64,000 bases of DNA from Unio delphinus (lineage: Eukaryota; Mollusca; Bivalvia; Unionida; Unionidae): NCBI GenBank assembly GCA_029339505.1, contig JAQISU010000233.1:1968001-2032000 (forward strand), read 5' to 3'. Under the pieces are notes generated by a model that was not told the DNA's origin, did not search any database, and was given only the letters and a program-made list of their open reading frames with translations. The translations under genes were made by a program, and so were the position numbers. Below are positions 1 to 12,710 of the stretch, piece after piece (the stretch's first letter is position 1; each line of letters opens with the position of its first letter).

Positions 1-3000
1 TATGCAATGGATGAAGTATATTGTTGAGATACTTACTATAATTACAATCTATGCAACTTCCTTTTCACAATCATCATTTTGACTGTGTACTGTTTTCGCC
101 TGCACTCTTCCATTACTTGCATCATGATTAATTATTCACGTGGAAAACACTTGTATTTATAATTGGCGTAAAATGATTAAAAAAGGTAATTATTCTCTCA
201 TAATGTTTACAATAGTATTACCATATGTGGTTCTTTACGTCACAAATAAGACGATTATGCGCTAAAGGTATGATCGTTACAGAAAAATAAGATATAATAA
301 GACATGAAATTGTATCAAAGGCTACTAGAACATTTGATACAAATTCTTGTTAGGGTCATTAATAACTTCCATTGCATCTATGCTGAATGAAATCATTGTT
401 CACTTTTATGATTGTTACTCTGAGGCCAAAAAGATGATATAAACTGCAGAGACCTCGGTGCTGTATTTTCATGAGTTACAATCAGTCAAGAATCTGAATT
501 CAGATATGTGTGACACCGCGTGATGTACATGTTGTGGGGATAACGATTAGTATTATCTGTCATTATCGAAGATGAATGACAACTGTTACGTGCTTAGGCT
601 CGAATAAACAGTAACATAGAAAGAGTGAAAATAGCAAGCTTGTAAAAAACAATTTATTGAGCACAAATATGTTCCAGAAAAGAAAAATAAACTTATGGTT
701 TTAAGAATCAATTCCAAAATTAATGAAAAAATAATTCAAAATATAATACAATAGTGAAATTGCAAAAGTTTTGGTAATAAAATGTCCTAATAATTCACAG
801 TTCGAATCTTGGTGAAGCATCCAAGATGAAAGACGATGTCACATGATGAAGTCAGATCTGGTCTTATGAAAATCAATGAGTACAATTATTTTCCAGATAA
901 ACAACAAAATAAATCCTCTTGATCCAAACGAATTGAAATAATTTCCAGTACAAGGCAATTTAAAATAACTCAAAACAATACAACTTAATATTCTAATAGC
1001 CCAACGTCTATTAAATAGTTCGCTCCAAAACATAATTTATATACCTGTTTTTACGTAAACAAGGAAGGGGTCACATGATCTTCTAGATTCTTTAGAACAG
1101 ATTTACGTTCAAAAAATCTCGTGCACACCGTATGACACAACTAAAAATAGAAAGATATTTATAACCAAGCTCCATAATGTCCTTGGAATCAACCAATCAT
1201 TTTAAAAGCTTGTTTACAACTCTGAAGCCAGGTCAGAAATGAGGTCAACATCTGGTGTTTTTTTTGTAAAGTACAGGTCATCTCCCAGTGAATGAATCTT
1301 AAACTTAAAATGTCAAATTTGAATCTGACAAACAAACAATTAAAATAAAAATAAATGACTTAAATCAAACATACGTAACACAACTTCCTTGTCAATACAA
1401 TTCTCTTATGTACCTGTAAGTGACTTTAAGATCTATTTCGGCAACTTTATTGTACTGTTTGGATTTTTTGCCCCTTCTTTATTCATGCAATTTCAGAACA
1501 AGTCTTGCTTCATAATTTGAACTCTTAAATGTGACTTTAGTTTCTTTCTTTAACCTTATTTAAAGTTATTTGGATCTAATCACATTCATGTTACATGTCA
1601 TGTAATGTCCAAGCATCATTCTTTATCTATGGTTTATTTACATAGTGTATATATGACATGATTATTTTGTATAGTAAATCTATTGATTATATGAAACATA
1701 CAAGGCTTAGGGTTCGGTTTCGCACGGTTTGATAGTGCAGCTATGATATAATGCAAACAATTGTCTTTGCGCTTTTGGTTTCAGTCAAATCATGACCATT
1801 TAGGAAACATATCTGCTCTTTTATGTACAAATGTGCCTGTTAACATATCCATTTAAGATCATGGATGTGTGGCCAGTATAAATTAACATTTCATCTCGTC
1901 ATGTAATGGGAACTTACACCATGGAGAACAATGAAATTTGTAGATAAAATATCATAATTGCTAACCGTTCAGATTTCAATAAAAAGTTATAAGAATACAA
2001 TCACTATTGTAATTATATAATGTACATGTTCAGCACAAAAGAAAAGCTAATAGCAAACTAACAAATATAAAGTAAGACCTAATACATTCATTAAACAAGT
2101 ATGTTTGTGCAGTTAAACATCTCCAAATGTAGTTTCAATAATTGCTAACATAAACGAAGAGTAAAAAATAGGGTTCCCTGCTAAGATTTGATGGACATCA
2201 CACATGATTGTTTTTTCTGGATTTATTATATAAAAATATCTAAGCTTTTCATCATGAATGGGTTATAATATATGCAATTTTACACCAATAGCAGCATTCA
2301 ACTGTGATGGTCAATATTGCAATATAATGATAGACAATCAATCTTACAAAGATGTATATTTTCAAGTTTGAAACCTCCTGTTGTAATTTTACACATGGAA
2401 GTTACATTATAACTGAAATATTTAATGGTTCCATAATTAGAAATTATGATCCCAGAGTAAAATAAACATCATACAAATTATTATGTTTTTTTATGTAGAT
2501 CTAGAGGGTTTCTCTGAAGAAGAATGACATACAGCAGCACAAATGTATATCGTCACAGATGGACAATTGATCATATCTATCTTTTATCTACAAATCACTT
2601 TATTATACCTTTAAATTACATAAAACTTGAGTACGATAGGTCTCTGATAAATGTTTGATACCATTGCAAAGTTGTTCCAATATATCTATATCTATATATA
2701 ATAATGTTATTTTTTTATCTAGCTGGATATATACCTTAATAACATTGGTGAAAATAATTAGTAGTAGTGCAGATTGTAGTCAAAATATATTGGCTGTAAG
2801 CAACATATATAAAAAAAATAAAAATAACTGAAATATGTGGGATTAAAATTTGACAAGGTATACTTCGGATAGCATACATATCTAAATACTTGAAGTTAAA
2901 TATTATAATGCAGAAAAATGAAAACACTATGATATGAAATTTAAACATTAAGAATCATATACGACGAACAATTAAGCTGTGAATTAAAAAAGTAAATTCA

Positions 3001-4620
3001 TGGAAAGCACTGCAAAACATAATAGAATATATTTGATATATCAATCAAATACGGGTTTCTTTGTACTGTTTTGGTTACTATCATTACTAATGTGGTTTGT
3101 TTTTACTTCGCTGAAAGAATGAGGAACAATACAGATACCCATAATGTGACTTAAACTGATATACAAGGCATAGGATCGTTAGGATCGACTTTGTGAATTA
3201 TAATAGCCAGGTCAAGACGGCATACGATAGACTATATCCAATATATTAACTGAACAACCCAATACGAAACAAAACTGAAGAGGAAACTGGAATCTGAATG
3301 CTTGCATATTGATGACCAAGAAATTGTAACGCAGATTTCATATTCTTTCCACAGGTGTTTTGTATTTCAGAAATCTATGATAGAAGCTCTGTATCTGCAA
3401 TTATCTTCATCTGTATTCAGATCAAATATTTAGCGCAAAAATGAAAAGTGTTTTTCATCCAAATGAAACAATTGGAGATTTTATTTGTTTATTAAATGTT
3501 TTCAAGACAATATCATAAGCAGTTTATAAAATGAAAAACCCAAAAAATCGAAAAATGTTGCTTAAACTTTAAAAACAAAAAGCATAATGTTCAGTTTATC
3601 TCTTTTGTCGCAAAATCTGTATCAGTCATTCTTTCCTGCTGGTGTATTTGAGATGCATGAAAGTTACAAGGTAAACAATCACTCCAAACAGTAATCGTTG
3701 AAAAAACACCAAACTTTTAAAATTACTACCAATTAAAACAATCAAAATATAAAGTTCTCCATTTAATCCATGGAACGTCAATTTTAACATCAAAACATCT
3801 GTTGTTGTTTGTGTCAAAGTTTCTATGAGAACATTGTTGGAATATTGTTGATCTGAGTCTTTAGTTAAATCATTATTGTTCTTATTACTATTCTATTTGG
3901 AATACATGTACATATTGAATGCAAACAAAATCGTTTAACAATCAATTGACATTCACTTGCAAAGCTTACCTACAACAAATGAATGGTCAAAACCCTAGTT
4001 TAGCTGGTCATTTTGTTATGCAATTTGTGACGCTGTATTGCTTTTTAGAAAATATTTTTGTCATCTTTCACCTATGCAGTAATCTAAAGTGTTTTGTTGT
4101 CAGCAGTGAAATCAGGATTTCGAGCAGAGGTTTCTTTTTTTACTTGTGATGCTTCGTTTGTGACCGAATTCATCACGATATTTATATCTGCATCGTATTA
4201 GTACCAGTTTGTGAAGTCGAAATCTTTTTCATCACAAAAGATGATATTAAAACATGATTCTCAATGGAAACTTGGGCACAATCCCAACTTACAATAAAAT
4301 ATATTTCTTTCACTCACTGACTCCACCTCTATGGAGCGTTTTTAAACAATTACATAGTCTTGTCTCTTTGTTTATTATCTGGTGTTAATTTTGAATTGCA
4401 TACTTTTATAATTATGAAAATGTAACCTGGTTATATCATAGGATTAGGATAATATAATGTTGGATGAAGAAACCGTAAATGATAAAAGCTCTTGTTTAGA
4501 AAACTATGATGCTAATTGACCAATAGATTCAGTTTTTTCCACAAGCCATTGTGTACATTTACATGTGAATAAATATTTGATTTGAATCGTTACATTTTAT
4601 CTTTGTTCTCCAGAGCTTTC
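1..4620. other. AT-rich non-coding host DNA, no gene recognised
   Basis: Only short open frames without recognisable motifs occur here on either strand, and no coherent exon with splice sites was found. The region lies beyond the 3' end of the host IAP gene and beyond the DNA transposon that follows it. Confidence 0.5.
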
Positions 4621-4627
4621 CCCCCAT

Positions 4628-4632
4628 AAATA

Positions 4633-4681
<49 letters not shown>

Positions 4682-4688
4682 ATATATG
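4628..4688. repeat. (TA)n microsatellite
   Basis: An almost pure alternating TA run of about 50 bp flanked by ordinary AT-rich DNA. Confidence 0.9.
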
Positions 4689-5363
4689 TATACTTAATCG
4701 TTAATACGTTAATATAATTGCCCTAATAATTACATTCATCATGACGAAACAGGCTTCGCTTTACTCTCATAAGACCAGTGGGATCTCGAGTACTCTAGCT
4801 TGTTTGCTACAATTATAATTATTTCATTCAAATCATGAAAATTAAATCTTTTTCTTTTGGAATATAAACATAGTACGTTGCTATAAGTGTATTAGCTATG
4901 GTGGTTTGATTTTCCTTACCAATATATTGGTTTGCGAAGTTCAGGATTATGTCTTCTGCTGAGACCTGCTTTCCCATCGAAAAGTGTGTTTTATTTCATG
5001 TTTTCCCTTTAACTTGAACATCCAATGTGTTTCACATTTTCACCGGATGAAAATGCTTCGTTTTTGGAAGGAATTTTTATTCTCTATATTTTTCCAAATG
5101 GATTATAAGAACACTATATTTGTAGTTTCGTATCTACCTTTTATTCCCCAGATCAATCAAGAATAAAAAGTATTGGTTATGAAGTTGCAATAATTCTTTC
5201 AACAAAGTACTAAGGGCCCAAATTCCAGCTCCCTATTACCGTAACAAATAAGTGTTACCACAAATGGCTTCTGCGTTAAAAGAATAGTATGATTATTTCT
5301 AATCATTTTTCACATTTCAACACTGGTTCCATGTCTCAATAGCCATTAATATCATTTCGTGCC

Positions 5364-5366
<3 letters not shown>

Positions 5367-5451
<85 letters not shown>
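5367..5451. repeat. (TA)n microsatellite at the left edge of a DNA transposon
   Basis: An uninterrupted TA run of about 85 bp that stops exactly where the left terminal inverted repeat of the 5452-8981 transposon starts. The run resumes for about 16 bp at 8982-8997 on the other side, so the element appears to have landed inside a TA tract. Open frames across it are translated repeat and are not genes. Confidence 0.9.
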
Positions 5452-5455
<4 letters not shown>

Positions 5456-5473
5456 GGTGCATCAAACGCCCCA
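5452..5473 (+). repeat. Left terminal inverted repeat of DNA transposon
   Basis: Twenty-two bases identical to the reverse complement of 8960-8981. Similarity stops after the shared CGCCCCA. Confidence 0.92.
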
Positions 5474-5995
5474 TATTTTTTTTTAACTTCAATGGATCAT
5501 TTTGTTCCTTGTCTAGATTTTTTTTATATAAAAAAAGAAAATTTATGGCAAAGTTTGGTGAAGTTTGAAGTACATTTAGGTGGTCCACCATTCAAATGAA
5601 TTTTTTGTCAAAATATTGAAAACTCGCCATTTGACGCATATTTCCAGTTTTTCCACTCATTATGTTATATAATATTGCATGCAGAGTTGTATATAGATAT
5701 TGCAATAGTACATTCTCAGTTTTTATCTGATTATATTCAATAGTATGATACTAAATTTATACAACAGGTGTTAGAAGTATTTATTATATAACAAATTAAC
5801 CATTCACTACATCGTTTAATATTTGTCAACTCATCGGAGACAATAGTTTCATCGCAATGAATTCAGACAGTATATGTTGTTTTCAACATTTTTCTAAATG
5901 ATTTGTTCAATGTTTAAAATGTTTAATATAGTTAAATATATTCTACATTCAGCAATGTTTTAAAGTCAATGTTTGTTATTTGGTAGATTCTTCAG

Positions 5996-8230
5996 TTAGT
6001 CGCTATGTCCTTTGCGTTTTCGCAAGTTGGGCTGTTCTTTACGGTCCTTCTCAAAAACTTGCAGCACGTTCTGGTAATGTTCTTTACCCTTTGCTGATGC
6101 CAAAATATCTGAGCTGAGCTTAACACCTCTCTCAGCACAGTCATTGACAACGTTCAGCGATTGAAGGTTGCCGAGAGAAGCTTGGTACGCAGCAGAATTT
6201 GGCCAGTTCGCAACTTCTTCAGTCATGAACTCAGCGTTCAGCTGAAGAAGAGTGAATGTGTACCAGGAATCAGTACTAGCAAAATCAGCAAGAGTTGTGG
6301 TCAGAGTAACAGATGCTGGAAACATTGGCTTGCCAATGCCTGTTCCAAACCGGTTCTGTGGTGCCAAGAGGGTCGTTTCAGGTTTAACTGCCAGCAGACT
6401 GTCTGCAAGGGCTCGCCGTTCAGCATCAGGCACCTTACTGCTCCACAGAGCAAGAGGAATCATCTCTGCAGTCAGGTACCAGAGATGCAGTTTGAAGGCA
6501 TGCAGTGCACTCTGAGAGACATGTGGATTCACGACCTTGTACTGCAATAAAGACTTGTACAACTGCAGGTCGTTCCACGGCGCATCTACCGCTGAATTGC
6601 ACGTCATCCACCAGCTGCTGTAGACCAGTGTTGCGAAGTTCACAAACGCCCTCACCTTTAAAACTTGATGCAGTGTAGTAATAGTGTTACGTGGTAGTTG
6701 TTGAATTTGCAGCTCATACAGGCATATCTTAATCGAATAGATGAGTTTAGCCATCCATCTGGCTTTGGGTAAGGCTCCTGGTCGCTTGAAGGTGACAGGA
6801 TGATCTTCAGTTTCTCCATCAAGGAACACTGTGCACAGCTCAGCAAATTCTTGATAATCATCTCGGCGTAGCGTAAGCTCTGATTTGGCAAGCTGGAGAA
6901 CACTGGTTCGACATGTATCTACAATCAGAAGTGCCTCGTGGTTGAATGATGTCAAGTTCAATCGAGATAGCTGTTCCTCAGTGCTTTTTGATGGCACCGT
7001 CAACATTTGGAAGCTCTTAAGAAATCGTGTAAACAAGGTGACGTCTGGAGTCTTGGATGCCTCAATCTTCAGATCATCGAAAACATGAGACACCAACATG
7101 GTGACAACAGGCTGACCAAAGGAGAGCTCGTCCAAGCTGCTTTTGGACTGTCACACAGGCTGCAGTTACTTGACCTGTATTCGATGCTGTGGTATCAAAT
7201 GTCATATTCACAACAGACTCGGTACATTGCCATGATGAGAGCAGCAAACCCATTGTCAGATCAGCAATTATATCTCCGGACTTCCTGTCTGTTCCAGGTT
7301 GGTATGATGGGACTCCAAGAAGCTTCAATTCTGTGGCATTTCCGACGACGACAGTGAGACGTCCTTCTGTGATATTCTGGATTGACAGTGATGGCATCAG
7401 CTTTGAGTCCCAATGCAGGGATACCAATATTGGCGGGATCCATTGGTCCTTACAATTCTCTGCTATCAATCTTCCTATCTGACGCCTGGACTTGTCTGCT
7501 GTTGAGTATGATGTGGATATCTTTGAAGTATCACCACCTGCCTCTGCCACTAATGCCTCCGTGTATGCAGCTTGTTGCACTGGAGTCATCTTCAGACGTG
7601 TGGCTAGTTGAACAAGTTTGGGTCGTTGAATGATGTCATGAGGGATGAAAGCAGGTGTTCCTGTGCGAGCAGTTCGCTTGTGACTTCTCGAAGTTCTTGG
7701 TCTGATGGATGGACCGGCAGCCAATGAGCCAACTTCTCCATCACTAACAATATCCTCATCACTGCTGCTACTGTCGCTGTTATGGAGTATTTTAGGTGCA
7801 TTCATCGACTTCAGGTGACTCTGCATTCTCTCGCGCCGCCGTGCTTCCATGTTGTCCCTTTGTTCGCGACGCTGGACTTTGGCTGCAAGAACTTTGTCAT
7901 GTGGTCTGAATGTTGCCAGACGGTCGTTCTTCATTGACTGCAGGAAAGCGACATCTTCCAGATTTTTTATGAGTTCTGCATTTGCAGGCCACAATGGGAA
8001 TGTCTGAGCTAGCATTTCTTCCATCTTTTTTTAGCTTGTTCAGGGAGTTCGGGGCTGATCGGCGGTTGATTGGAATTGCTCTCACTTTAGCATTGTCGTC
8101 AAGCAGTTTAATTAATTGTTCGCATGCCCTGCGTTCTGTAATCATCGGAATATGGGCTTTCTCATAAAACACAGATACCTTTGACAGGACAATTTTAGCT
8201 GCTTCCCATCTGGTACAGTTTTAATGCGCA
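5996..8230 (-). pseudogene. Broken transposase of the 3.5-kb DNA transposon
   Basis: Three minus-strand reading frames line up head to tail: about 8214-8026, 8024-7090 and 7110-5996. They look like one protein of roughly 720 residues. The first change of frame is at a run of seven A (minus strand) near 8026-8032. The second is near 7090-7110, just after a Cys-Cys-His-His-Val-Gly motif. The middle part has a serine/aspartate-rich acidic stretch, then a likely catalytic Asp in FDTTASNTG. The last part is helical and ends in a basic tail (RKRKGHSD). The DDE assignment rests on this layout and not on a database match. An in-frame stop lies just upstream of the first part, so the true start is unclear. 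Confidence 0.65.
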
Positions 8231-8959
8231 CCATCAGCTAGATGATGCATCAAACACCGCAAGACTTGCAGTCATGTAGGGCTTGTAGGCAGACGCGAAC
8301 TAGTAATTGTTGAGTCTTCTGCCGTTATCTTGCTGCCAAGACCGAATATTGTAGATGACTGTCTTGTTGGAGGAATTTTCTGGGACAGGGTAGCCGAAAG
8401 AAGGAGTTGATTGCAGACCTGGAACGGTACTCTCTTCACTGCCTTCCATTATTCAACTGGCGTCTGGCAACAACATGAATATAACAATAGTGATTAATAC
8501 TTAACAGTCAACATGAGCTAAATCTAACAGCCATGTAAAGACTAAAAACAGTTTGCATATAACATTTGTAAAACAGGCTATAGAACTGCAACAACATGAA
8601 AGTATAATATAATAAGTTCAATAAAAATAAAAATGTTTAATACAAAATTAGATAAAATTGAAATATTTTGTAAAAACTCACTTTCAAAGATTGCAGACTT
8701 CATAAACAACTTGAATAAACAAGCAAAGAATAGTTATTTAATCAAATTCAATACAATTGTAAAATATTAAATAAGTAAAGAGGTCAACAGCAAATAACAT
8801 TCAGCTAAATGAATATTGCAATATAATGCTTCATAATGCAAATCTTGCTAATTGAGGTGGACCCCCTAAACAATGTTGGCATTAGACAAAAATTGGCAGA
8901 AATTCTTTTTATGACCAAAGGAATGTTCTAAAACTAGGGACATCATAATTGGTTGACAT

Positions 8960-8981
8960 TGGGGCGTTTGATGCACCCTAA
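8960..8981 (-). repeat. Right terminal inverted repeat of DNA transposon
   Basis: Reverse complement of the left repeat at 5452-5473, without mismatch, directly followed by TATATA. Confidence 0.92.
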
Positions 8982-9025
8982 TATATATATATATATAAGA
9001 TATTCAGACATGGAACCAATTAACG

Positions 9026-9222
9026 CTACGCCATGTACGTTCTTACTCTTTCTTTTATTGGTTTCCAGCATTCTGGACACAAGTTGCTTTTGTTTGCGCA
9101 TTCATGGCAAAGACTTCGATGAGTACATGGTAACAAAAGTATGTTTTTCTCTCTTGCTTGACAATATTTGCACAACATCAAGCTCTTCAATTTCTGGTTT
9201 TCTGCGAGTAGTTGTTGGAATT
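9026..9222 (-). CDS. Host IAP gene, last exon: C-terminal RING finger
   Basis: The exon opens after a TTTTCAG acceptor and runs in phase 1 to a TAG at 9026-9028. A short helical linker (FQQLLAENQKLKSL) leads into a RING of about 50 residues. The zinc ligands are visible as CKYC, LPCTH, CHEC and CPEC, and the protein ends KERVRTYMA, the usual tail of IAP E3 ligases. In IAP proteins the RING binds E2 enzymes and directs ubiquitylation of caspases, of IAP antagonists or of the IAP itself. Phase matches the preceding exon at 12085-12222. This is the 3' end of the coding sequence. A transposon begins 45 bp further on. Confidence 0.9.
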
Positions 9223-12084
9223 CTGAAAAGATCGAAATAATTTCGCGTCTTCTGTCATATCAAGATTATGGTAGTGGGTTTCCAGTATGTTAACATTTGC
9301 AAAAGTATCGAGTACACATTTATTAATTCATTTACGCAACAATTTATTAATTGTGTACTACATTCACGGCGTGTTTTTATACATACGTCAAAGATCAATA
9401 AAAATTATGTTATGTTATGCATGTAGCAAACTATTTCATTACATGCACCTCAAACTACCTTACTTTTTAAAAACTAGTCAGGAGAACAATTTAAAACAAT
9501 CTTGACTATTTAAAAAACTAAGAAAAATTTAAATTGGTTCTTTCGTGAAAATAATTTGTACTGAACATGAAAACAAACGAAAGTTCGTTGCTACGTTTCA
9601 GAAACTGCATTACATATTGTGTCTAATTATTTTGTTATAAGCAGCATGACCATAAAATAAAAGTATTTACTATGAAGAATTTAAATTGGTTATTTCGTGA
9701 AAAAACAATTGTACTGAACATGAAAACAAACGAAATTGCGTTGCTACGTTTCAGAAGCTGCATTACGCTTTTCATTATTGTGTTATGAATTAGAAGTTAT
9801 TTGAACTAATTGTACACCTTTATCGATAAATTTAAATTTTGCAAAAAATTGAATCGAATTTAAGAACTTTAATGGAGTTTATTGTTACCATTCCAGTTCA
9901 ATTGGCGAGGTAACAGTTGCAATACGAGTTATGTATATGAATCCTCAAATTTACAACAAACTTCGGATTCGTATTAAACAATGCCTTGCCATTAAACGGA
10001 CAGTGTCTCGTCATATAGAATTAATTCAATACTTTCATTAAACTGTACATTTGTAAATTATGACGTTAGACCGATTATCAAACATATTACAGTTAGATAC
10101 AAATCCAAAGCATCAAAGTGAGTTTGGTATCGAGTGCGTATTTATAACCCTTTTTAGGGTTGAATGTTTGCCAGAGTAAATTTCATATTTGTATAGTTTC
10201 ATTTCTATGCGTCCTGGCACTGAAAATCGAGTAGCATAAAATCCGAGTTTAACTGATTACTATGTGCCATCAGTTCACTGGATGCAAATGAAAAACAAAT
10301 CTCAACCCTATAATGTATGATTTGTTTACGTTGTGTTTGATTTCTGAAAGAAATAAACGAACATGTTTAATAATTAAACCTTGATGCAATCTTTGAAGCC
10401 TTTCTAGTACCCTACTTCAAAGTATAAATAACACCGATCGGAACGAGAACGTGGTTTGCTAATGACTGATGATTGCTCTGATTTTGCATCTTAATAGGTG
10501 ATAATTGTATATTTCATCGTCCTGAGATTACCATATCCGAGACTAGTAATACGATAATATGCAAAACGTACTGTCTTTATGAGAAGTGGAACTTATTTTA
10601 ACGTGGTTTAAAGGATCAAACAATTTAGAGACATAAATGACGCTTACTGCATCAATCGACACAGACATATTTGGTCGTCCTTTTCTATCAAAATCAAATA
10701 CCGAATGGTTTATGTGTGTGGTTTCAGCTGCATATTTTGTTTGTACTGAATTTTAAAGAAATATATACTTAAGGCTCTGACAACTATAATTCATGGTGAA
10801 CCAAATGACAAATAGGATGCACTTGTCATGATATAATTCAAATCAGAATCATAACATTTTAACTCGCATAAAATAGGGACAAGCATAAGAAAGGTTAAGT
10901 TTAAGTTTTGGCGAATGATCATACGCTTTTTCTTTGGTGTACGTTAAATCGAAACTTTAATAAAGTTACATTTACGTTAATGAGCCTTAGAATGAACTCA
11001 ACAGATTTTTTTCATTAACTTATTACCTACAGATTATTATGTGGCAATTCAGCCCGATGTCTATGTTCAGGGACTTTGATTGGGCTGAGAGTTGACATTT
11101 GATTGTGATATAAATATTTTATATGAAATTTTCATATTATAACCTAAAAAAGTGAAACCTAATAGTTGTGCTGGAGCACGTTGAGTAGGTTTGAGACTAC
11201 TGTTTTGATAACCGATGATCAGTATATATATTCTATAACATAACAATGGCACAAATAGATTCGGAGTAGCAACTCTGACCGACTGGGCATTACATGCCAA
11301 TCAACTATCAGACATCTTCTAATGAGCCATTGCCAAGTATGTTCACCCGTTTACGTGTCAATATTGACATTTCGCATATTTACAGGCGATGTATTGGGAG
11401 GACAAGAATGAGTCGAACCGGATGATCATCCAGACACTGAGTTATATAACATAATAACATCATACTAATACATATTTTGTCATCTGATTAGCATTGTGTT
11501 TTCACAATTGAAATACACTCATTACGTCAAGAAATATTTTTACATAGGGAAGGCAGATTTAAAATAAACAACTATACTTGAGAAGTGCTTCAATAAACAA
11601 CTGTTGTTTTCATTTGACTATTACATTTCAGTAAAAGACCAAAGGTATACATTGTTGAAATCAAGCAAGTAACGCGCGGATAATATGCAGTCATTGTCCT
11701 GTTTAAATTCGTCCGTTTCCTCCGTCAGAAACACTAGCTTAACAAGTTTATAGTTCTTTGTGTCCATGTTCAGATTAAAAAACTGTAAAGAAACCTTACT
11801 GATGCAAACACCAAGATCACAATTAATGAAAAGTATAAAAAGAGAAGACTTATACATCTAAACTAAATGCTAAATAAAATAGATAATTGTTAACATGATT
11901 ACGTAGAAACTAGCGAGTACTTCACGACTTGCTACAAAAATTCGATTGATAGTTTGTTGTGATAAAGCCATTAGTACAACACTCGATACATTACATTCAT
12001 TGCTATATATTAGATGCCAACTTTCTTCGCTTTAGACGACGAGGAGGAGGATATGAAGATGCGGATACAACTCATGCGCATTAC
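9223..12084 (-). other. Intron of host IAP gene
   Basis: AT-rich sequence between a GT donor just below 12085 and the AG acceptor at 9223-9224. Two imperfect copies of a roughly 70-bp segment are visible near 9520-9600 and 9680-9760, both containing a GAACATGAAAACAAACGAAA stretch. No further exon is needed to keep phase. Confidence 0.65.
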
Positions 12085-12222
12085 CTTCATTAGGGCTTTG
12101 GACGTTTTTGGATTCGTATTTCTGTGACCCGTACTTGACACTCTTCTCCGTAAGATCAGTGCCATTTTCCTCTGCATCAAATATAACTTCAAGTATCTTA
12201 ATTGCTGTTAATTCTGTCGCAT
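12085..12222 (-). CDS. Host IAP gene exon: second half of UBA-like domain
   Basis: The exon is bounded by a TATAG acceptor and an AAG/GTAATG donor and is 138 bp long, phase 1 to phase 1. It encodes ATELTAIKILEVIFDAEENG followed by a polar linker. Together with exon 14410-14535 it forms the ubiquitin-associated helix bundle that many IAPs carry between the last BIR and the RING. It splices in frame to the RING exon at 9222. Confidence 0.8.
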
Positions 12223-12429
12223 CTATACAAAAAGGGCGAAAGAGCAAACAAATAAATGTGAATTAATGCTACATATATTTAATAAATCAATGTTTACATA
12301 CATAACATGAGTGTGATCTTAGTTACAGTTACAATTCATAATAATAATAATATGGCACTTGATTATTTTCAAATACCATGGTCGAAGACGGTGCATTCTA
12401 GGAAAGATGAAACCAATAACATAAATCGA

Positions 12430-12710
12430 CCGCACTGGTGGCCTAAGTGGCTAGAGTGTCCGCTCTGGATGCGGTGGGTTCGAAGTTCTGCCGAGTCATA
12501 CCAAAGACTTCTAAATATGATACTAGCAGCTGCATTGCTTGGCTCTCAGCATTCAGAGGTAAACGTTAGGGCTGGTTGGCTTGGTGTCAGGATAATGTCA
12601 CTGGGTGGGACAATATGCTACATGTTAGCGGTATGATACCCCAGCGCTAAATATCAATATAAACCGGCACTGTAGATACCGTATAGATATGACCGAAATT
12701 TTGTTATAGG
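12430..12710 (+). repeat. tRNA-derived SINE-like repeat, copy 1
   Basis: The head resembles a tRNA, with an A-box-like TGGCCTAAGTGG and a B-box-like GGGTTCGAAG. The body is shared with copies near 19.0, 19.3, 21.8, 44.6, 50.1, 50.7 and 55.9 kb, for example the segments around 'gctgagcgccaag' and 'cccagtgctaaa' on one strand or the other. It sits in an IAP intron. Confidence 0.7.

Larger units (their letters stand above)
5452..8981 (-). mobile_element. Cut-and-paste DNA transposon, 3.5 kb, with 22-bp TIRs
   Basis: The two ends are a perfect 22-bp inverted repeat (5452-5473 and 8960-8981) beginning TTAGGGTGCATC. Both ends abut TA repeats, consistent with a TA or longer TA-rich target duplication. 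The interior carries one broken transposase-like gene on the minus strand (5996-8230) and about 700 bp of AT-rich DNA on its 5' side. The superfamily is not certain. The acidic residues and the Cys-Cys-His-His-Val-Gly run suggest a DDE enzyme with an RNase H-like fold. The element ends 45 bp from the host IAP stop codon, so it lies in or just after that gene's 3' UTR. Confidence 0.85.

Noticed and set aside
6161..6550. Long plus-strand frames opposite the transposase
   Set aside because: They are shadows of the minus-strand transposase coding sequence and show no motif.
11621..11857. Minus-strand frame in the last IAP intron as a possible exon
   Set aside because: The UBA and RING exons already join in phase. 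It has an acceptor-like sequence but no clear donor, and no domain.
12307..12636. 109-codon plus-strand frame
   Set aside because: It lies in a SINE-like repeat whose other copies do not keep the frame.
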